A stretch of DNA of 64,000 bases from Methylorubrum rhodesianum (lineage in GTDB: Bacteria > Pseudomonadota > Alphaproteobacteria > Rhizobiales > Beijerinckiaceae), in contig NZ_JACHOS010000012.1 of the NCBI RefSeq assembly GCF_014199985.1, forward strand, positions 154,816-218,815. The letters are read 5' to 3'. The notes below the pieces were generated by a model. It was not told where the DNA came from. It did no database searches and saw only the letters and a list, made by a program, of their open reading frames with translations. How positions within the stretch are numbered: position 1 is the first letter of the stretch; each line of letters starts with the position of its first letter. A program made the position numbers and the translations under genes. Positions 42,200 through 52,933 of the stretch are shown here, piece after piece.

Positions 42200-43258
42200 G
42201 TGTCCCTGTTCGAACGCTACCTCACCCTCTGGGTGGCGCTGTGCATCGTGGCCGGCATCGCGCTGGGCCACGCCCTGCCCGGCCTCTTCCACGCCGTGGG
42301 CGCGGCCGAGATCGCGCGGGTGAACCTGCCCGTCGCCGTCCTGATCTGGCTGATGGTCATCCCCATGCTGCTCAGGATCGACTTCGCGGCGCTGCGCCGG
42401 GTCGGGCGGCACTGGCGCGGCATCGGCGTGACGCTGTTCATCAACTGGGCGGTCAAACCCTTCTCGATGGCGGCGCTGGCTTGGCTGTTCGTGGGCACCC
42501 TGTTCCGGCCCCATCTGCCGGCGGACCAGATCGACAGCTACGTCGCGGGGCTCATCATCCTCGCGGCCGCGCCCTGCACCGCGATGGTGTTCGTGTGGTC
42601 GAGCCTGACGCGCGGCGAGCCGCACTTCACGCTGAGCCAGGTGGCGTTGAACGACGCCATCATGGTGGTGGCCTTCGCCCCCATCGTCGGCCTGCTCCTG
42701 GGGCTCTCGGCCATCACGGTGCCCTGGGGCACGCTGGTCCTGTCGGTGGGGCTCTACATCGTGGTCCCGGTCCTCGTCGCGCAGGTCCTGCGGCGCCGCC
42801 TCATCGCCTCCGGCGGCCCGGCCGCGCTCGACCGGATGCTCGCCCGGCTCGGGCCGGTGTCGCTGGCGGCGCTGCTCGCCACCCTGGTGCTGCTGTTCGG
42901 CTTCCAGGGCGGGCAGATCCTGGCCCAGCCGGCGGTCATCGCGCTCCTGGCGGTACCGATTCTCATCCAGGTCTATCTGAATTCGGGGCTCGCCTACCTC
43001 ATGAACCGGATCGCGGGCGAGCAGCACTGCGTCGCCGGCCCCTCGGCCCTGATCGGGGCCTCGAACTTCTTCGAGCTCGCGGTAGCCGCCGCCATCAGCC
43101 TGTTCGGTTTCGACTCGGGTGCGGCGCTCGCGACCGTGGTCGGCGTCCTCATCGAGGTGCCGGTGATGCTCTCGGTGGTGTGGGTCGTGAACCGCAGCCG
43201 CAGCTGGTACGAGCGCGGCGCGACGGGGGCGACCGACCCCGATGGCCGATCCTTATGA
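42200..43258 (+). CDS. acr3: ACR3-family arsenite efflux permease
   Basis: 352 residues, about ten membrane helices. It begins SLFERYLTLWVALCIVAGIA and contains the ACR3 signature with the transport Cys in LAAAPCTAMVFVWSSLTRGE. A late FFELAVAAAISLFG helix is also characteristic. It exports the arsenite made by ArsC using the proton motive force. GTG start at 42200. Last gene of the arsRC-acr3 operon. Confidence 0.92.
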   Translation: MSLFERYLTLWVALCIVAGIALGHALPGLFHAVGAAEIARVNLPVAVLIWLMVIPMLLRIDFAALRRVGRHWRGIGVTLFINWAVKPFSMAALAWLFVGTLFRPHLPADQIDSYVAGLIILAAAPCTAMVFVWSSLTRGEPHFTLSQVALNDAIMVVAFAPIVGLLLGLSAITVPWGTLVLSVGLYIVVPVLVAQVLRRRLIASGGPAALDRMLARLGPVSLAALLATLVLLFGFQGGQILAQPAVIALLAVPILIQVYLNSGLAYLMNRIAGEQHCVAGPSALIGASNFFELAVAAAISLFGFDSGAALATVVGVLIEVPVMLSVVWVVNRSRSWYERGATGATDPDGRSL

Positions 43259-43301
43259 CGGACTGAGACCGAGGGTCCCGTCCTCGGCTTGTTCCCTAAC
43301 G
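43247..43301 (+). promoter_or_regulatory. Possible promoter/operator copy 1 before small ORFs
   Basis: CGATCCTTATGA (43247-43258, overlapping the end of acr3) and CCCTAACG (43294-43301), 55 bases before the 46-residue ORF. The same two blocks recur before the kdp genes with the gap 11 bases shorter, about one helical turn. Confidence 0.4.
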
Positions 43302-43355
43302 GGGTCGGCGGGCTTTCTCGCGCCACCGGGCCTTCGCCCGTGTGGAGCGCACCGC

Positions 43356-43496
43356 ATGACCGTCCTCCGGCAGATCGCCGCCGAATGCAGGGCCGACCGC
43401 GTCTTGGCCCTGGTGATCCTGGGCCTCGGCGCGTGGTCGGCGATCGCCCTTGCGATCCTGGCCTTCACCGTCCTCGACGGGCTGCCCGCATCGTGA
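43356..43496 (+). CDS. 46-residue single-span membrane protein
   Basis: Begins TVLRQIAAECRADRVLALV and has one clear hydrophobic span (ALVILGLGAWSAIALAILAF). ATG 43356 is preceded by GGAG at seven bases. The stop overlaps a GTG that opens the next small frame (GTGA). Unknown function. Its position just ahead of kdp and the shared upstream motif suggest potassium-linked expression. Confidence 0.5.
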   Translation: MTVLRQIAAECRADRVLALVILGLGAWSAIALAILAFTVLDGLPAS

Positions 43497-43846
43497 GCCG
43501 CGGGTTTCGTCTCGGCCCCTGGGCGCGCTTCGCCGGTCCCGCACCGCGCCCCCCGGCCGCCTCCGGGCAGGCGGATGCGCCGGATCGCGGTGGCGGGCTC
43601 CGGCCCGTCGGCGGACGCTGCCCCGCCTGCGGCCTGCCCTATCGCGGCTTCGCGGAGGCCGATACCGGCGTGATCCGGGTCGATCGCGCCCGGTGGCGGG
43701 CCGCCTGCCCCGAAGCCCTTCGCTCAGGGACCGCCGGTCTTGCGGCGCCCGGCGCCTGCCGTGCGCTTCAAGGCGCTTGGCGGCCGGAGACGTCGCTGGA
43801 GACGTGGCCGGCGGGGTCGCCGAAGCCGGGAGCGGGCCGATCCTGA
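43493..43846 (+). CDS. Hypothetical small CxxC protein
   Basis: 117 residues from a GTG that overlaps the previous stop (GTGA). A single CPACGLPYRGF motif, zinc-ribbon-like but with only one Cys pair, sits in Pro/Gly/Arg-rich sequence of low complexity. The second half looks weakly coding. It may be a real small cytosolic protein truncated in its C-terminal part, or a chance frame; the coupling to the previous ORF is the main support. Confidence 0.35.
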   Translation: MSRGFRLGPWARFAGPAPRPPAASGQADAPDRGGGLRPVGGRCPACGLPYRGFAEADTGVIRVDRARWRAACPEALRSGTAGLAAPGACRALQGAWRPETSLETWPAGSPKPGAGRS

Positions 43847-43892
43847 TGCGATCCTTATGAGATCGCATCCCTCTTCCTCTCGAACCCTAACG
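43846..43892 (+). promoter_or_regulatory. Hairpin and promoter-like motif before the kdp genes (copy 2)
   Basis: ATGCGATC (43846-43853) and GATCGCAT (43861-43868) form a perfect 8-bp dyad around CTTATGA. The motif pair CGATCCTTATGA (43849-43860) and CCCTAACG (43885-43892) repeats that at 43247-43301. It lies 83 bases before the first kdp-linked peptide. It is a candidate KdpE site or promoter; I know of no consensus that confirms it. Confidence 0.45.
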
Positions 43893-43974
43893 CGGTTCCC
43901 GTCCATTTTCGCGGCCGGCCCGGATCGGCCGCGGGGCGCCCGCGGCCGCCGGCCGAACGGACACCGACCCAACC

Positions 43975-44058
43975 ATGCTCGACATCGTCTTCCTGCTCGG
44001 CGGCCTCGCCTTCTTCGGGCTCGCCGCCGGCTACGCCGCGCTCTGCGAGCGCCTCTGA
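43975..44058 (+). CDS. 27-residue membrane peptide upstream of kdpF
   Basis: A minimal frame: Met-Leu-Asp, one hydrophobic helix (IVFLLGGLAFFGLAAGYAAL) and a Cys-Glu-Arg-Leu end. It is 11 bases before kdpF and, like it, consists of one span ending in Glu-Arg-Leu. Similar tiny frames occur, as I recall, before kdpF in other proteobacteria but are usually not annotated. It may be an additional stabilising subunit of the Kdp complex. Confidence 0.6.
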   Translation: MLDIVFLLGGLAFFGLAAGYAALCERL

Positions 44059-44069
44059 GGCACGCCGCC

Positions 44070-44159
44070 ATGACCCTCGACCTCGCGCTGGGCGCCCTCG
44101 TGACCGCCGGGCTCCTCGTCTACCTCACCTACGCCCTCGTCCGCCCAGAACGCCTCTGA
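44070..44159 (+). CDS. kdpF: KdpF, small subunit of the potassium ATPase
   Basis: 29 residues, one membrane span: LALGALVTAGLLVYLTYALVRPERL, with the PER-L end diagnostic of KdpF. KdpF stabilises the KdpABC complex in the membrane. It precedes kdpA by 33 bases. Confidence 0.88.
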   Translation: MTLDLALGALVTAGLLVYLTYALVRPERL

Positions 44160-44192
44160 GCGGGTCCGAGCGGCCCCTGACGGACCTCTCCC

Positions 44193-45908
44193 ATGACACT
44201 CAACGGCTGGTTCCAGATCGCGCTCTACGGCGCGGTCGTGCTGGCGCTCGTGAAGCCGCTCGGGGCCTACATGACCCGGGTCTTCAACGGCGAGCGCACC
44301 GTCCTCTCCCCCGTGCTCGCCCCGGTCGAGCGCGGGCTCTACCGCGCCGCCGGCATCGATGCGCGCCAGGAACAGACCTGGCTCGGCTACGCGGGCGCGA
44401 TGGTCGTCTTCAACGTGGCCGGCTTCGTCCTGCTCTACGCGATCCTGCGCCTGCAGGCGGTGCTGCCGCTCAACCCGGCGGACCAGGGCGCGGTGGCGCC
44501 GGACCTCGCCTTCAACACGGCGACGAGCTTCGTCACCAACACCAACTGGCAGTCCTACGGCGGCGAGACCACGCTCTCCTACCTGAGCCAGATGCTGGGG
44601 CTGACGCACCAGAACTTCGTCTCGGCGGCCTCGGGCATGGCGGTGGCGGTGGCGCTGATCCGCGGGTTCGCCCGGGCCTCGACGAAGACGCTCGGCTCGT
44701 TCTGGGTCGATATGACCCGCGCCACGCTCTACGTGCTGCTGCCGCTCTGCCTGCTGATCGCGCTGTTCCTGGTCTCGCAGGGCATGCCGCAGACGCTCGC
44801 CCCCTCGGTGGAGGCCACCACCCTGGAGGGCGCGCGGCAGACCATCGCGGTCGGGCCCGTGGCGAGCCAGGTCGCGATCAAGATGCTGGGCACCAACGGC
44901 GGCGGCTTTTTCAACGCCAACGCCGCCCACCCCTTCGAGAACCCCACCGCCCTGTCGAACTTCCTGCAGATGGTGGCGATCTTCATGATCGGCGCGGCGC
45001 TGACCAACGTCTTCGGACGGATGGTCGGCGACGAGCGTCAAGGCTGGGCCATCCTCGCCGCCATGGGGCTGCTCTTCCTCGCGGGTGTCGCCGTCACCTA
45101 CTGGGCCGAAGCCAACGCCCATGGCGTTCTCGGCGGTCTCGGCCTGACCGGCGGCAACATGGAGGGCAAGGAGGTCCGCTTCGGTCTCTCCGCCTCCGCC
45201 CTGTTCGCGGTGATCACCACCGCCGCGTCCTGCGGCGCGGTCAACGCCATGCACGACTCGTTCACGGCTTTGGGCGGCCTGATCCCGCTCCTCAACATGC
45301 AGCTCGGCGAGGTCATCATCGGCGGCGTCGGCGCCGGCCTCTACGGCATGCTCGTCTTCGTCGTCGTGGCGATCTTCGTGGCCGGCCTGATGGTCGGGCG
45401 CACCCCGGAATATCTCGGCAAGAAGATCGAGGCGCGCGAGGTGAAGATGGCCATGCTCGGCATCCTCTGCCTGCCCCTGATGATGCTGGGTCTCACGGCG
45501 CTGGCCACGGTGGTCCCGGCGGGGCTGGCCGGCCCGGCCAATGCCGGCCCGCACGGCTTCACCGAGATCCTCTACGCCTACACCTCGGCGGCGGCCAACA
45601 ACGGCTCGGCGCTCAGTGGGCTCACGGCCAACACCCTGTTCTACAACACGACGCTGGCCATCGGCATGCTGGTCGGGCGCTTCTTCGTGAAGATCCCGGT
45701 GCTCGCCATCGCCGGCTCGCTCGCGGCCAAGAAGCGGGTCCCGGCCTCCGCCGGCACCTTCCCGACCCATGGCGGCCTCTTCGTCGGCCTGCTGGTCGGC
45801 GTGGTGCTGATCATCGGCGGCCTGACCTTCTTCCCGTCGCTGGCGCTCGGCCCCCTCGTCGAGCACTTCGCCGGCGCGGCCGGGCAGACCTTTCCGGCGG
45901 GGGGCTGA
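44193..45908 (+). CDS. kdpA: KdpA, potassium-translocating subunit
   Basis: 571 residues, ten membrane helices, four P-loop pseudo-repeats. Selectivity-filter segments include FVTNTNWQSYGGE, TNGGGFFNANAAHPFENP, and a later YTSAAANNGSAL. It forms the K+ channel part of the high-affinity KdpFABC pump, induced at low external K+. Length matches the family. One small frame separates it from kdpB, where direct coupling is usual. Confidence 0.95.
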   Translation: MTLNGWFQIALYGAVVLALVKPLGAYMTRVFNGERTVLSPVLAPVERGLYRAAGIDARQEQTWLGYAGAMVVFNVAGFVLLYAILRLQAVLPLNPADQGAVAPDLAFNTATSFVTNTNWQSYGGETTLSYLSQMLGLTHQNFVSAASGMAVAVALIRGFARASTKTLGSFWVDMTRATLYVLLPLCLLIALFLVSQGMPQTLAPSVEATTLEGARQTIAVGPVASQVAIKMLGTNGGGFFNANAAHPFENPTALSNFLQMVAIFMIGAALTNVFGRMVGDERQGWAILAAMGLLFLAGVAVTYWAEANAHGVLGGLGLTGGNMEGKEVRFGLSASALFAVITTAASCGAVNAMHDSFTALGGLIPLLNMQLGEVIIGGVGAGLYGMLVFVVVAIFVAGLMVGRTPEYLGKKIEAREVKMAMLGILCLPLMMLGLTALATVVPAGLAGPANAGPHGFTEILYAYTSAAANNGSALSGLTANTLFYNTTLAIGMLVGRFFVKIPVLAIAGSLAAKKRVPASAGTFPTHGGLFVGLLVGVVLIIGGLTFFPSLALGPLVEHFAGAAGQTFPAGG

Positions 45909-45910
45909 GC

Positions 45911-46108
45911 GTGCCGCGCGCCCTCTCCTCCCGGCGCGTGCCGCGTCCCCACCCGGCACTGCGCCGCCCGCCCCGGCACCGGGCGCACGGAAGCACGCTC
46001 CGACCGACCCGCGCCTCCGACCTCGTGCTGGCGCTCCTCGGCGTCGCCCTGCTCGGCGCCCTCGCCCTGCTGGCGGCCTTCGCCCTGGCCACCGGGACGA
46101 CCCCCTGA
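45911..46108 (+). CDS. Possible 65-residue membrane protein between kdpA and kdpB
   Basis: Opens with GTG two bases after the kdpA stop. The first half is Arg/Pro-rich, the second a single hydrophobic span (DLVLALLGVALLGALALLAA). Not known from standard kdp operons. The hydrophobic part might begin at a downstream start and be a KdpF-like helper; it might also be non-coding spacer. Only position and hydropathy support it. Confidence 0.35.
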   Translation: MPRALSSRRVPRPHPALRRPPRHRAHGSTLRPTRASDLVLALLGVALLGALALLAAFALATGTTP

Positions 46109-46167
46109 TCCATCCAAGGCCCGGCCGCAGGCGCCGGGCCGTCGCCCCCTTCCGGACGCAACCCTCC

Positions 46168-48258
<2,091 letters not shown>

Positions 48259-48271
48259 AGAGAGACCGACC

Positions 48272-48877
48272 ATGTCGAACCCGCTTCGCCCCGCCCTCGT
48301 CCTCCTCGTCGCCCTGACGGCGGTCACGGGGCTCGCCTACCCGCTCGCCGTCACCGGCCTCGCCGGGGCGATCTTCCCGGCCGAGGCCGCCGGCAGCCTG
48401 ATCGTGCGCGACGGAAAGGTCGTCGGCTCCGCCCTGATCGGGCAATCCTTCACCGGCGCCGGCGTCTTCCACGGCCGGCCCTCGGCCACCACCGCCCCGG
48501 ACCCGGCCGACGCGGCCACGACCGTGCCGGCGCCCTACAACGCGGCCAATTCCATGGGCTCCAACCTCGGACCGACGAGCGCGGCGCTCGCCGAGCGCGT
48601 GCGGGGCGACCTCGCCCGGCTGAGGGAAGAGAATCCGGGCCGGCCGGTGCCGGTCGATCTCGTCACGGCGAGCGGCTCGGGGCTCGACCCCGACATCTCG
48701 CCCGAGGCGGCCCTGTTCCAGGTGCCGCGGGTCGCGCGGGCCCGCAACCTGCCCGAGGACACCCTGCGCGGTCTCGTCGCCGCCCAGGTCCGGGGCCGGA
48801 CCCTCGGCCTTCTCGGCGAACCGCGCGTCAACGTGCTGGCGCTGAACCTCGCCCTGGACGACCTTGCCCGCCGCTGA
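48272..48877 (+). CDS. kdpC: KdpC subunit of the potassium ATPase
   Basis: 201 residues, one N-terminal span (LRPALVLLVALTAVTGLAYP), then an extracytoplasmic domain with GSALIGQSFTGAGVFHGRPS, SGSGLDPDISPEAALFQVPR and the C-terminal VNVLALNLALD. It is essential for KdpB activity and bridges KdpA and KdpB. ATG 48272 lies 13 bases after the kdpB stop. Confidence 0.95.
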   Translation: MSNPLRPALVLLVALTAVTGLAYPLAVTGLAGAIFPAEAAGSLIVRDGKVVGSALIGQSFTGAGVFHGRPSATTAPDPADAATTVPAPYNAANSMGSNLGPTSAALAERVRGDLARLREENPGRPVPVDLVTASGSGLDPDISPEAALFQVPRVARARNLPEDTLRGLVAAQVRGRTLGLLGEPRVNVLALNLALDDLARR

Positions 48878-48899
48878 AGTCCGCCGTTGAGGAAGGCGC

Positions 48900-51641
48900 A
48901 TGACCGGAACCGGCCGCGATCCGAACCGTCCCTCGCCCGACGCCCTGCTCGAAGCGGCGCGCCGGGAGGCCCGGACGCGCGGCCGGCTCAAGGTCTTCCT
49001 CGGGGCCGCCCCCGGCGTCGGCAAGACCTACGAGATGCTCACCGTCGGGCGCGCCCGGCGCAAGTCCGGCGCCGACGTCGTGATCGGCGTGGTCGAGACC
49101 CACGGCCGGGCCGAGACCGAGGCGCTGCTCGCTGGCTTCGAGACGATTCCGCGCCGCGCGGTGCCCTATCACGGCACGGTGCTGGAGGAGATGGACCTCG
49201 ACGCGCTGCTGGCCCGGCGGCCCGAACTCGCCCTCGTCGACGAGCTCGCCCACACCAACGCGCCGGGCTCGCGCCACCCGAAGCGCTACCAGGATGTCGA
49301 GGAGCTGCTCGACGCCGGCATCGACGTGCTCACCACCCTGAACATCCAGCACGTCGAGAGCCTCAACGACGTGGTGGCCTCGATCACCCGGATCCGGGTG
49401 CGCGAGACCGTGCCGGACGGCGTCCTCGACCGGGCCGACGACATCGAGGTGGTCGATCTCAACCCCGACGACCTGATCGAGCGGCTGAAGGCGGGCAAGG
49501 TCTACGTTCCGTCAAATGCCGAGCGGGCGCTGAGGCACTACTTTTCCCGCGGCAACCTCACGGCGCTCCGCGAGCTGGCCTTGCGCCGCACGGCCGACCG
49601 GGTCGACGACGAGCTCCTGAGCCACATGCGGGCCAACGCGATCCCCGGCCCCTGGGCGGCGGGCGAGCGCGTGCTGGTCTGCGTCAGCGAGGACCCGCGC
49701 TCGAGCGGCCTCGTGCGCTACGCCAAGCGGCTGGCCGACCGTCTCCACGCGCCCTGGACGGCGCTCTCGATCGAGGGGCCGCGGGCCGCCTCCCTGAGCG
49801 AGACGCAGCGCGACCGGATCGCCGAGGCCCTGCGCCTCGCCGACCGGCTCGGGGGCGACGCCGTCACCCTGCCCGGCGGGCGGCGCGTCGCCGACGACAT
49901 CCTCGCCTATGCGCGCTCGGCCAACGTGAACCACATCGTCGTCGGCAAGGCGACGCGCTCCTGGATGTTCGAGCTGATCAACGGCTCGGTGGTGCACGAT
50001 CTCGTGCGACGCAGCGGCGACATCAGCGTGCACGTGGTTCCCGGGGCGGCCGTGTCGGACGAGCCGGCGGCCCGCCGCCCGGTGGCGACCCTGGCGCCGC
50101 CCGCGGGCTTCGACCTGCGCTCCTACACCCTCTCGCTCGCCGCGACGGCCGCCGGGCTCGGCCTCGCGCTCCTGCTCCAGCCCTATACGGGGGTCGAGAA
50201 CGCCGACCTGATCCTGCTGACGGCGGTGGTGGCCGTGGCGGTGCGCCTCGGCCTGGGACCGTCGCTGGCGGCGGTGGTGACGGCCTCGCTCGCCTACAAC
50301 TTCTTCTTCCTGCCGCCGGTCTACACCCTCACCATCGCCGACCCGACCAATGTCGCGGCCTTCCTTCTCTTCACCGTGGTGGCGGTCATCGTCTCGAACC
50401 TCGCCGCGCGGGTGCGCCGGTCGGCCCTCGTCAGCCAGGGCCGGGCGCGGGCGACCGAGCGGCTCTACGGCTTCTCCCGCAAGCTTTCCGGCTGCGGCAC
50501 CCTCGACGACGTGCTCTGGGCCACCTCCGCGCAGGTCGCGGCCATGCTGAAGGTCCGGGTCGTGCTGCTGCTGCCCGAGGATGGGACCGTCACCGTGCGG
50601 GCCGGCTACCCGCCCGAGGACCGGCTGGACGAGGCCGACCGCGCCGCCGCGCAATGGGCCTTCGACAACGACCGCCCGGCCGGGCGCGGCGCCGACACGC
50701 TGCCCGGCGCCCGCCGCCTGTTCCTGCCGATGCGCACCGGGCGCGGCACCCTGGGCGTGATCGGCCTCGACGCCGACGGCACTGGGCCGATCCTGACGCC
50801 GGAGGGACGGCGCCTCCTCGACGCGCTGGCCGATATGGGCGCCCTCGCCATCGAGCGCGTGCGGCTGGTGGAGGATCTCGACCGGGCCGAGCGCGCCGCC
50901 GAGACCGACCGGCTGGCCCGCGCGCTCCTCACCTCGATCAGCCACGACCTGAGGACGCCGCTCGCCTCCGTGCTCGGCGCGGCCAGCACCCTGCGCGACC
51001 TCGACGCGGCGCTCCCGCCCGAGGCCAAGGCCGATCTGCTGGCGACCATCATCGAGGAATCGGAGCGGCTGAACCGCTTCATCGTCAACCTCCTCGACAT
51101 GACCCGCCTGGAGGCCGGCGCCGTGGCGCCCAACCTCGCGCCCCAGGACGTGTCCGAGACCGTCGACACCGCCCTGCGCCGGGTGGACAAGGTGCTCGCC
51201 GGCCACCGGGTCGCGGTGGACGTTCCCCCCGACCTGCCGACCCTGCGGCTCGACCCGGTCCTGTTCGAGCAGGTGCTCGTCAACCTCCTCGACAACGCCG
51301 GCAAATACGCCCCCGAGGGCACGGAGGTGACCGTGCGCGCGCGACGGGACGGCGGCTCCGTCCGCATCGAGGTGCTCGATGAGGGCTCCGGCCTGCCCGA
51401 GGCGGAGGCCGAGCGCGTGTTCGACAAGTTCTACCGGGTGCGCAAGAGCGACCGAGTCCGCGCCGGCACGGGCCTCGGCCTTGCCATCGCCCGCGGCTTC
51501 GTCGAGGCGATGGACGGGTGCGTCACCGCCGCCAACCGCCGCGACCGCCCGGGAGCCTGCTTCACCGTCACCCTTCCGGTTCCTGCCGGGACTGCGCAGG
51601 ATGCTGCCAAGAACGACGCCGCGAACGGCATCGCCGCATGA
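48900..51641 (+). CDS. kdpD: KdpD sensor histidine kinase
   Basis: 913 residues. The N-terminal KdpD domain with Walker-like GAAPGVGKTYEML and DELAHTNAPGSRHPKR is followed by a USP-like domain (about 250-370), four close membrane helices (about 405-505), a GAF-like domain and the kinase core: phospho-acceptor His682 in SISHDLRTPLASV, N-box NLLDNAGKYAPE, G-box GTGLGLAIARGF. It senses K+ limitation and ionic state and phosphorylates KdpE. Strong GAGGAAGG ribosome site before ATG 48900. Confidence 0.95.
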   Translation: MTGTGRDPNRPSPDALLEAARREARTRGRLKVFLGAAPGVGKTYEMLTVGRARRKSGADVVIGVVETHGRAETEALLAGFETIPRRAVPYHGTVLEEMDLDALLARRPELALVDELAHTNAPGSRHPKRYQDVEELLDAGIDVLTTLNIQHVESLNDVVASITRIRVRETVPDGVLDRADDIEVVDLNPDDLIERLKAGKVYVPSNAERALRHYFSRGNLTALRELALRRTADRVDDELLSHMRANAIPGPWAAGERVLVCVSEDPRSSGLVRYAKRLADRLHAPWTALSIEGPRAASLSETQRDRIAEALRLADRLGGDAVTLPGGRRVADDILAYARSANVNHIVVGKATRSWMFELINGSVVHDLVRRSGDISVHVVPGAAVSDEPAARRPVATLAPPAGFDLRSYTLSLAATAAGLGLALLLQPYTGVENADLILLTAVVAVAVRLGLGPSLAAVVTASLAYNFFFLPPVYTLTIADPTNVAAFLLFTVVAVIVSNLAARVRRSALVSQGRARATERLYGFSRKLSGCGTLDDVLWATSAQVAAMLKVRVVLLLPEDGTVTVRAGYPPEDRLDEADRAAAQWAFDNDRPAGRGADTLPGARRLFLPMRTGRGTLGVIGLDADGTGPILTPEGRRLLDALADMGALAIERVRLVEDLDRAERAAETDRLARALLTSISHDLRTPLASVLGAASTLRDLDAALPPEAKADLLATIIEESERLNRFIVNLLDMTRLEAGAVAPNLAPQDVSETVDTALRRVDKVLAGHRVAVDVPPDLPTLRLDPVLFEQVLVNLLDNAGKYAPEGTEVTVRARRDGGSVRIEVLDEGSGLPEAEAERVFDKFYRVRKSDRVRAGTGLGLAIARGFVEAMDGCVTAANRRDRPGACFTVTLPVPAGTAQDAAKNDAANGIAA

Positions 51642-51677
51642 ATCCGATTCCGTGAGCCCGACCCCGAGTCCGATCCC

Positions 51678-52436
51678 ATGAGCGCGACCATCCTGGTCAT
51701 CGACGACGAGCCGCCGATCCGCAAGCTCCTGCGGATGGGGCTGTCCACGCAAGGCTACGCCATCCTGGAAGCGGGCAGCGCCGCGGCCGCCCAGGCGGTG
51801 CTGGGGCGGGACAGGGTCGATCTGGTCATCCTCGATCTCGGCCTGCCCGACATGCGCGGCCACGACCTGCTGCGCGCGATCCGCGCGCGCCATCCCGGCC
51901 TGCCCGTGGTGGTGCTGTCGAGCCGGGACGACGAGGGCGGCAAGGTCGAGGCGCTCGATCTCGGGGCGGACGACTACGTCACCAAGCCCTTCGGCATGGC
52001 GGAACTCCTCGCCCGCCTGCGGGCGGCCCTGCGGCACCAGCTCGCCGTCCAGGGCGAGCGCCCGGTCTTCCGGGTCGAAGGCCTCTCGGTCGATCTCGTC
52101 CGGCGCATCGTGCGGGTCGACGGCGCCGAGGTGAAGCTCACCCCGCGCGAGTACGATTTCCTGCGGGTCATGGTGATGCATGCCGGCAAGGTGCTGACCC
52201 ACGCCCAGCTGATGCAGGCGGTTTCGGTCTCCTCGGATCCCCAATACCTGCGCGTCTACATGCGCCAGCTGCGGCAGAAGCTGGAGGCCGATCCCGAGCG
52301 CCCGCGCATCCTCCTCACCGAGACCGGCGTCGGCTACCGCCTGCGGGCGCCCGACGACGAGCCGGCCCTCGATCCGGCCCTCGATCCGGCCCTTGAGCCG
52401 CCCGCGGCCGGGACCGCGGCGAGGACGGATCCGTGA
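51678..52436 (+). CDS. kdpE: KdpE response regulator
   Basis: 252 residues, OmpR class. The receiver domain has the acidic pair VIDDEPP and phospho-acceptor Asp53 (VILDLGLPD), with Lys in VTKPFG. The winged-helix domain (about 130-228) has LTPREYDFLRVMVMHAGKVL. A C-terminal tail beyond about 230 made of ALDP-like repeats is encoded by a 12-bp tandem repeat and is unusual for KdpE. It activates kdp transcription. Its stop overlaps the start of the EIIA gene (GTGA). Confidence 0.93.
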   Translation: MSATILVIDDEPPIRKLLRMGLSTQGYAILEAGSAAAAQAVLGRDRVDLVILDLGLPDMRGHDLLRAIRARHPGLPVVVLSSRDDEGGKVEALDLGADDYVTKPFGMAELLARLRAALRHQLAVQGERPVFRVEGLSVDLVRRIVRVDGAEVKLTPREYDFLRVMVMHAGKVLTHAQLMQAVSVSSDPQYLRVYMRQLRQKLEADPERPRILLTETGVGYRLRAPDDEPALDPALDPALEPPAAGTAARTDP

Positions 52437-52933
52437 GGCCGGCCCCGATCGGCCCGATGCCGGACGACGCGATGATCCTCGACGGCATCCTCGCGCCGGA
52501 CGCCGTGATCCACGGCCTGCGGGTCTCCGGCAAGGCCGCCCTGCTCGACGCGCTGGCCGGGCGCGCGGCGGGGGCGCTCGATCTCGACGCCGACGGGATC
52601 CGCGCGGCCCTCGTCCGGCGCGAGGGGCTCGGCTCGACCGGAATCGGCGGGGGCGTGGCCCTGCCGCACGCCCGCCTCGACGCCGTCCGGCGGCCCTACG
52701 GTCTGCTGGCGCGTCTGCGCGATCCCGTCGACTTCGATGCCGTTGACGAGCGGCCGGTCGACCTCGTGTTCCTGCTGCTGCTGCCCGCAGGCTGTGGCGG
52801 CGAGCCTCTGAACGCCCTGGCCTGCGTCGCGCGCCGGCTGCGGGACCCGGAGAGGGCGGCGGCCCTGCGCGGCGCGCGGGACGCGACCGGCCTCCACGCG
52901 CTGGTGAGCGGCCGGACCCCCGGCAAGGCGTAA
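52433..52933 (+). CDS. PtsN-like EIIA-type phosphotransferase domain protein
   Basis: 166 residues of the fructose/nitrogen EIIA fold; the phospho-acceptor His is in STGIGGGVALPHARLDAV, exactly as in PtsN. GTG 52433 overlaps the kdpE stop, so it is co-translated with the kdp regulator genes. In E. coli, EIIA-Ntr binds KdpD and raises its kinase activity. A dedicated copy in the operon suggests a built-in modulator of KdpD. Whether it is phosphorylated by a nitrogen PTS cannot be judged here. Confidence 0.8.
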   Translation: MRPAPIGPMPDDAMILDGILAPDAVIHGLRVSGKAALLDALAGRAAGALDLDADGIRAALVRREGLGSTGIGGGVALPHARLDAVRRPYGLLARLRDPVDFDAVDERPVDLVFLLLLPAGCGGEPLNALACVARRLRDPERAAALRGARDATGLHALVSGRTPGKA

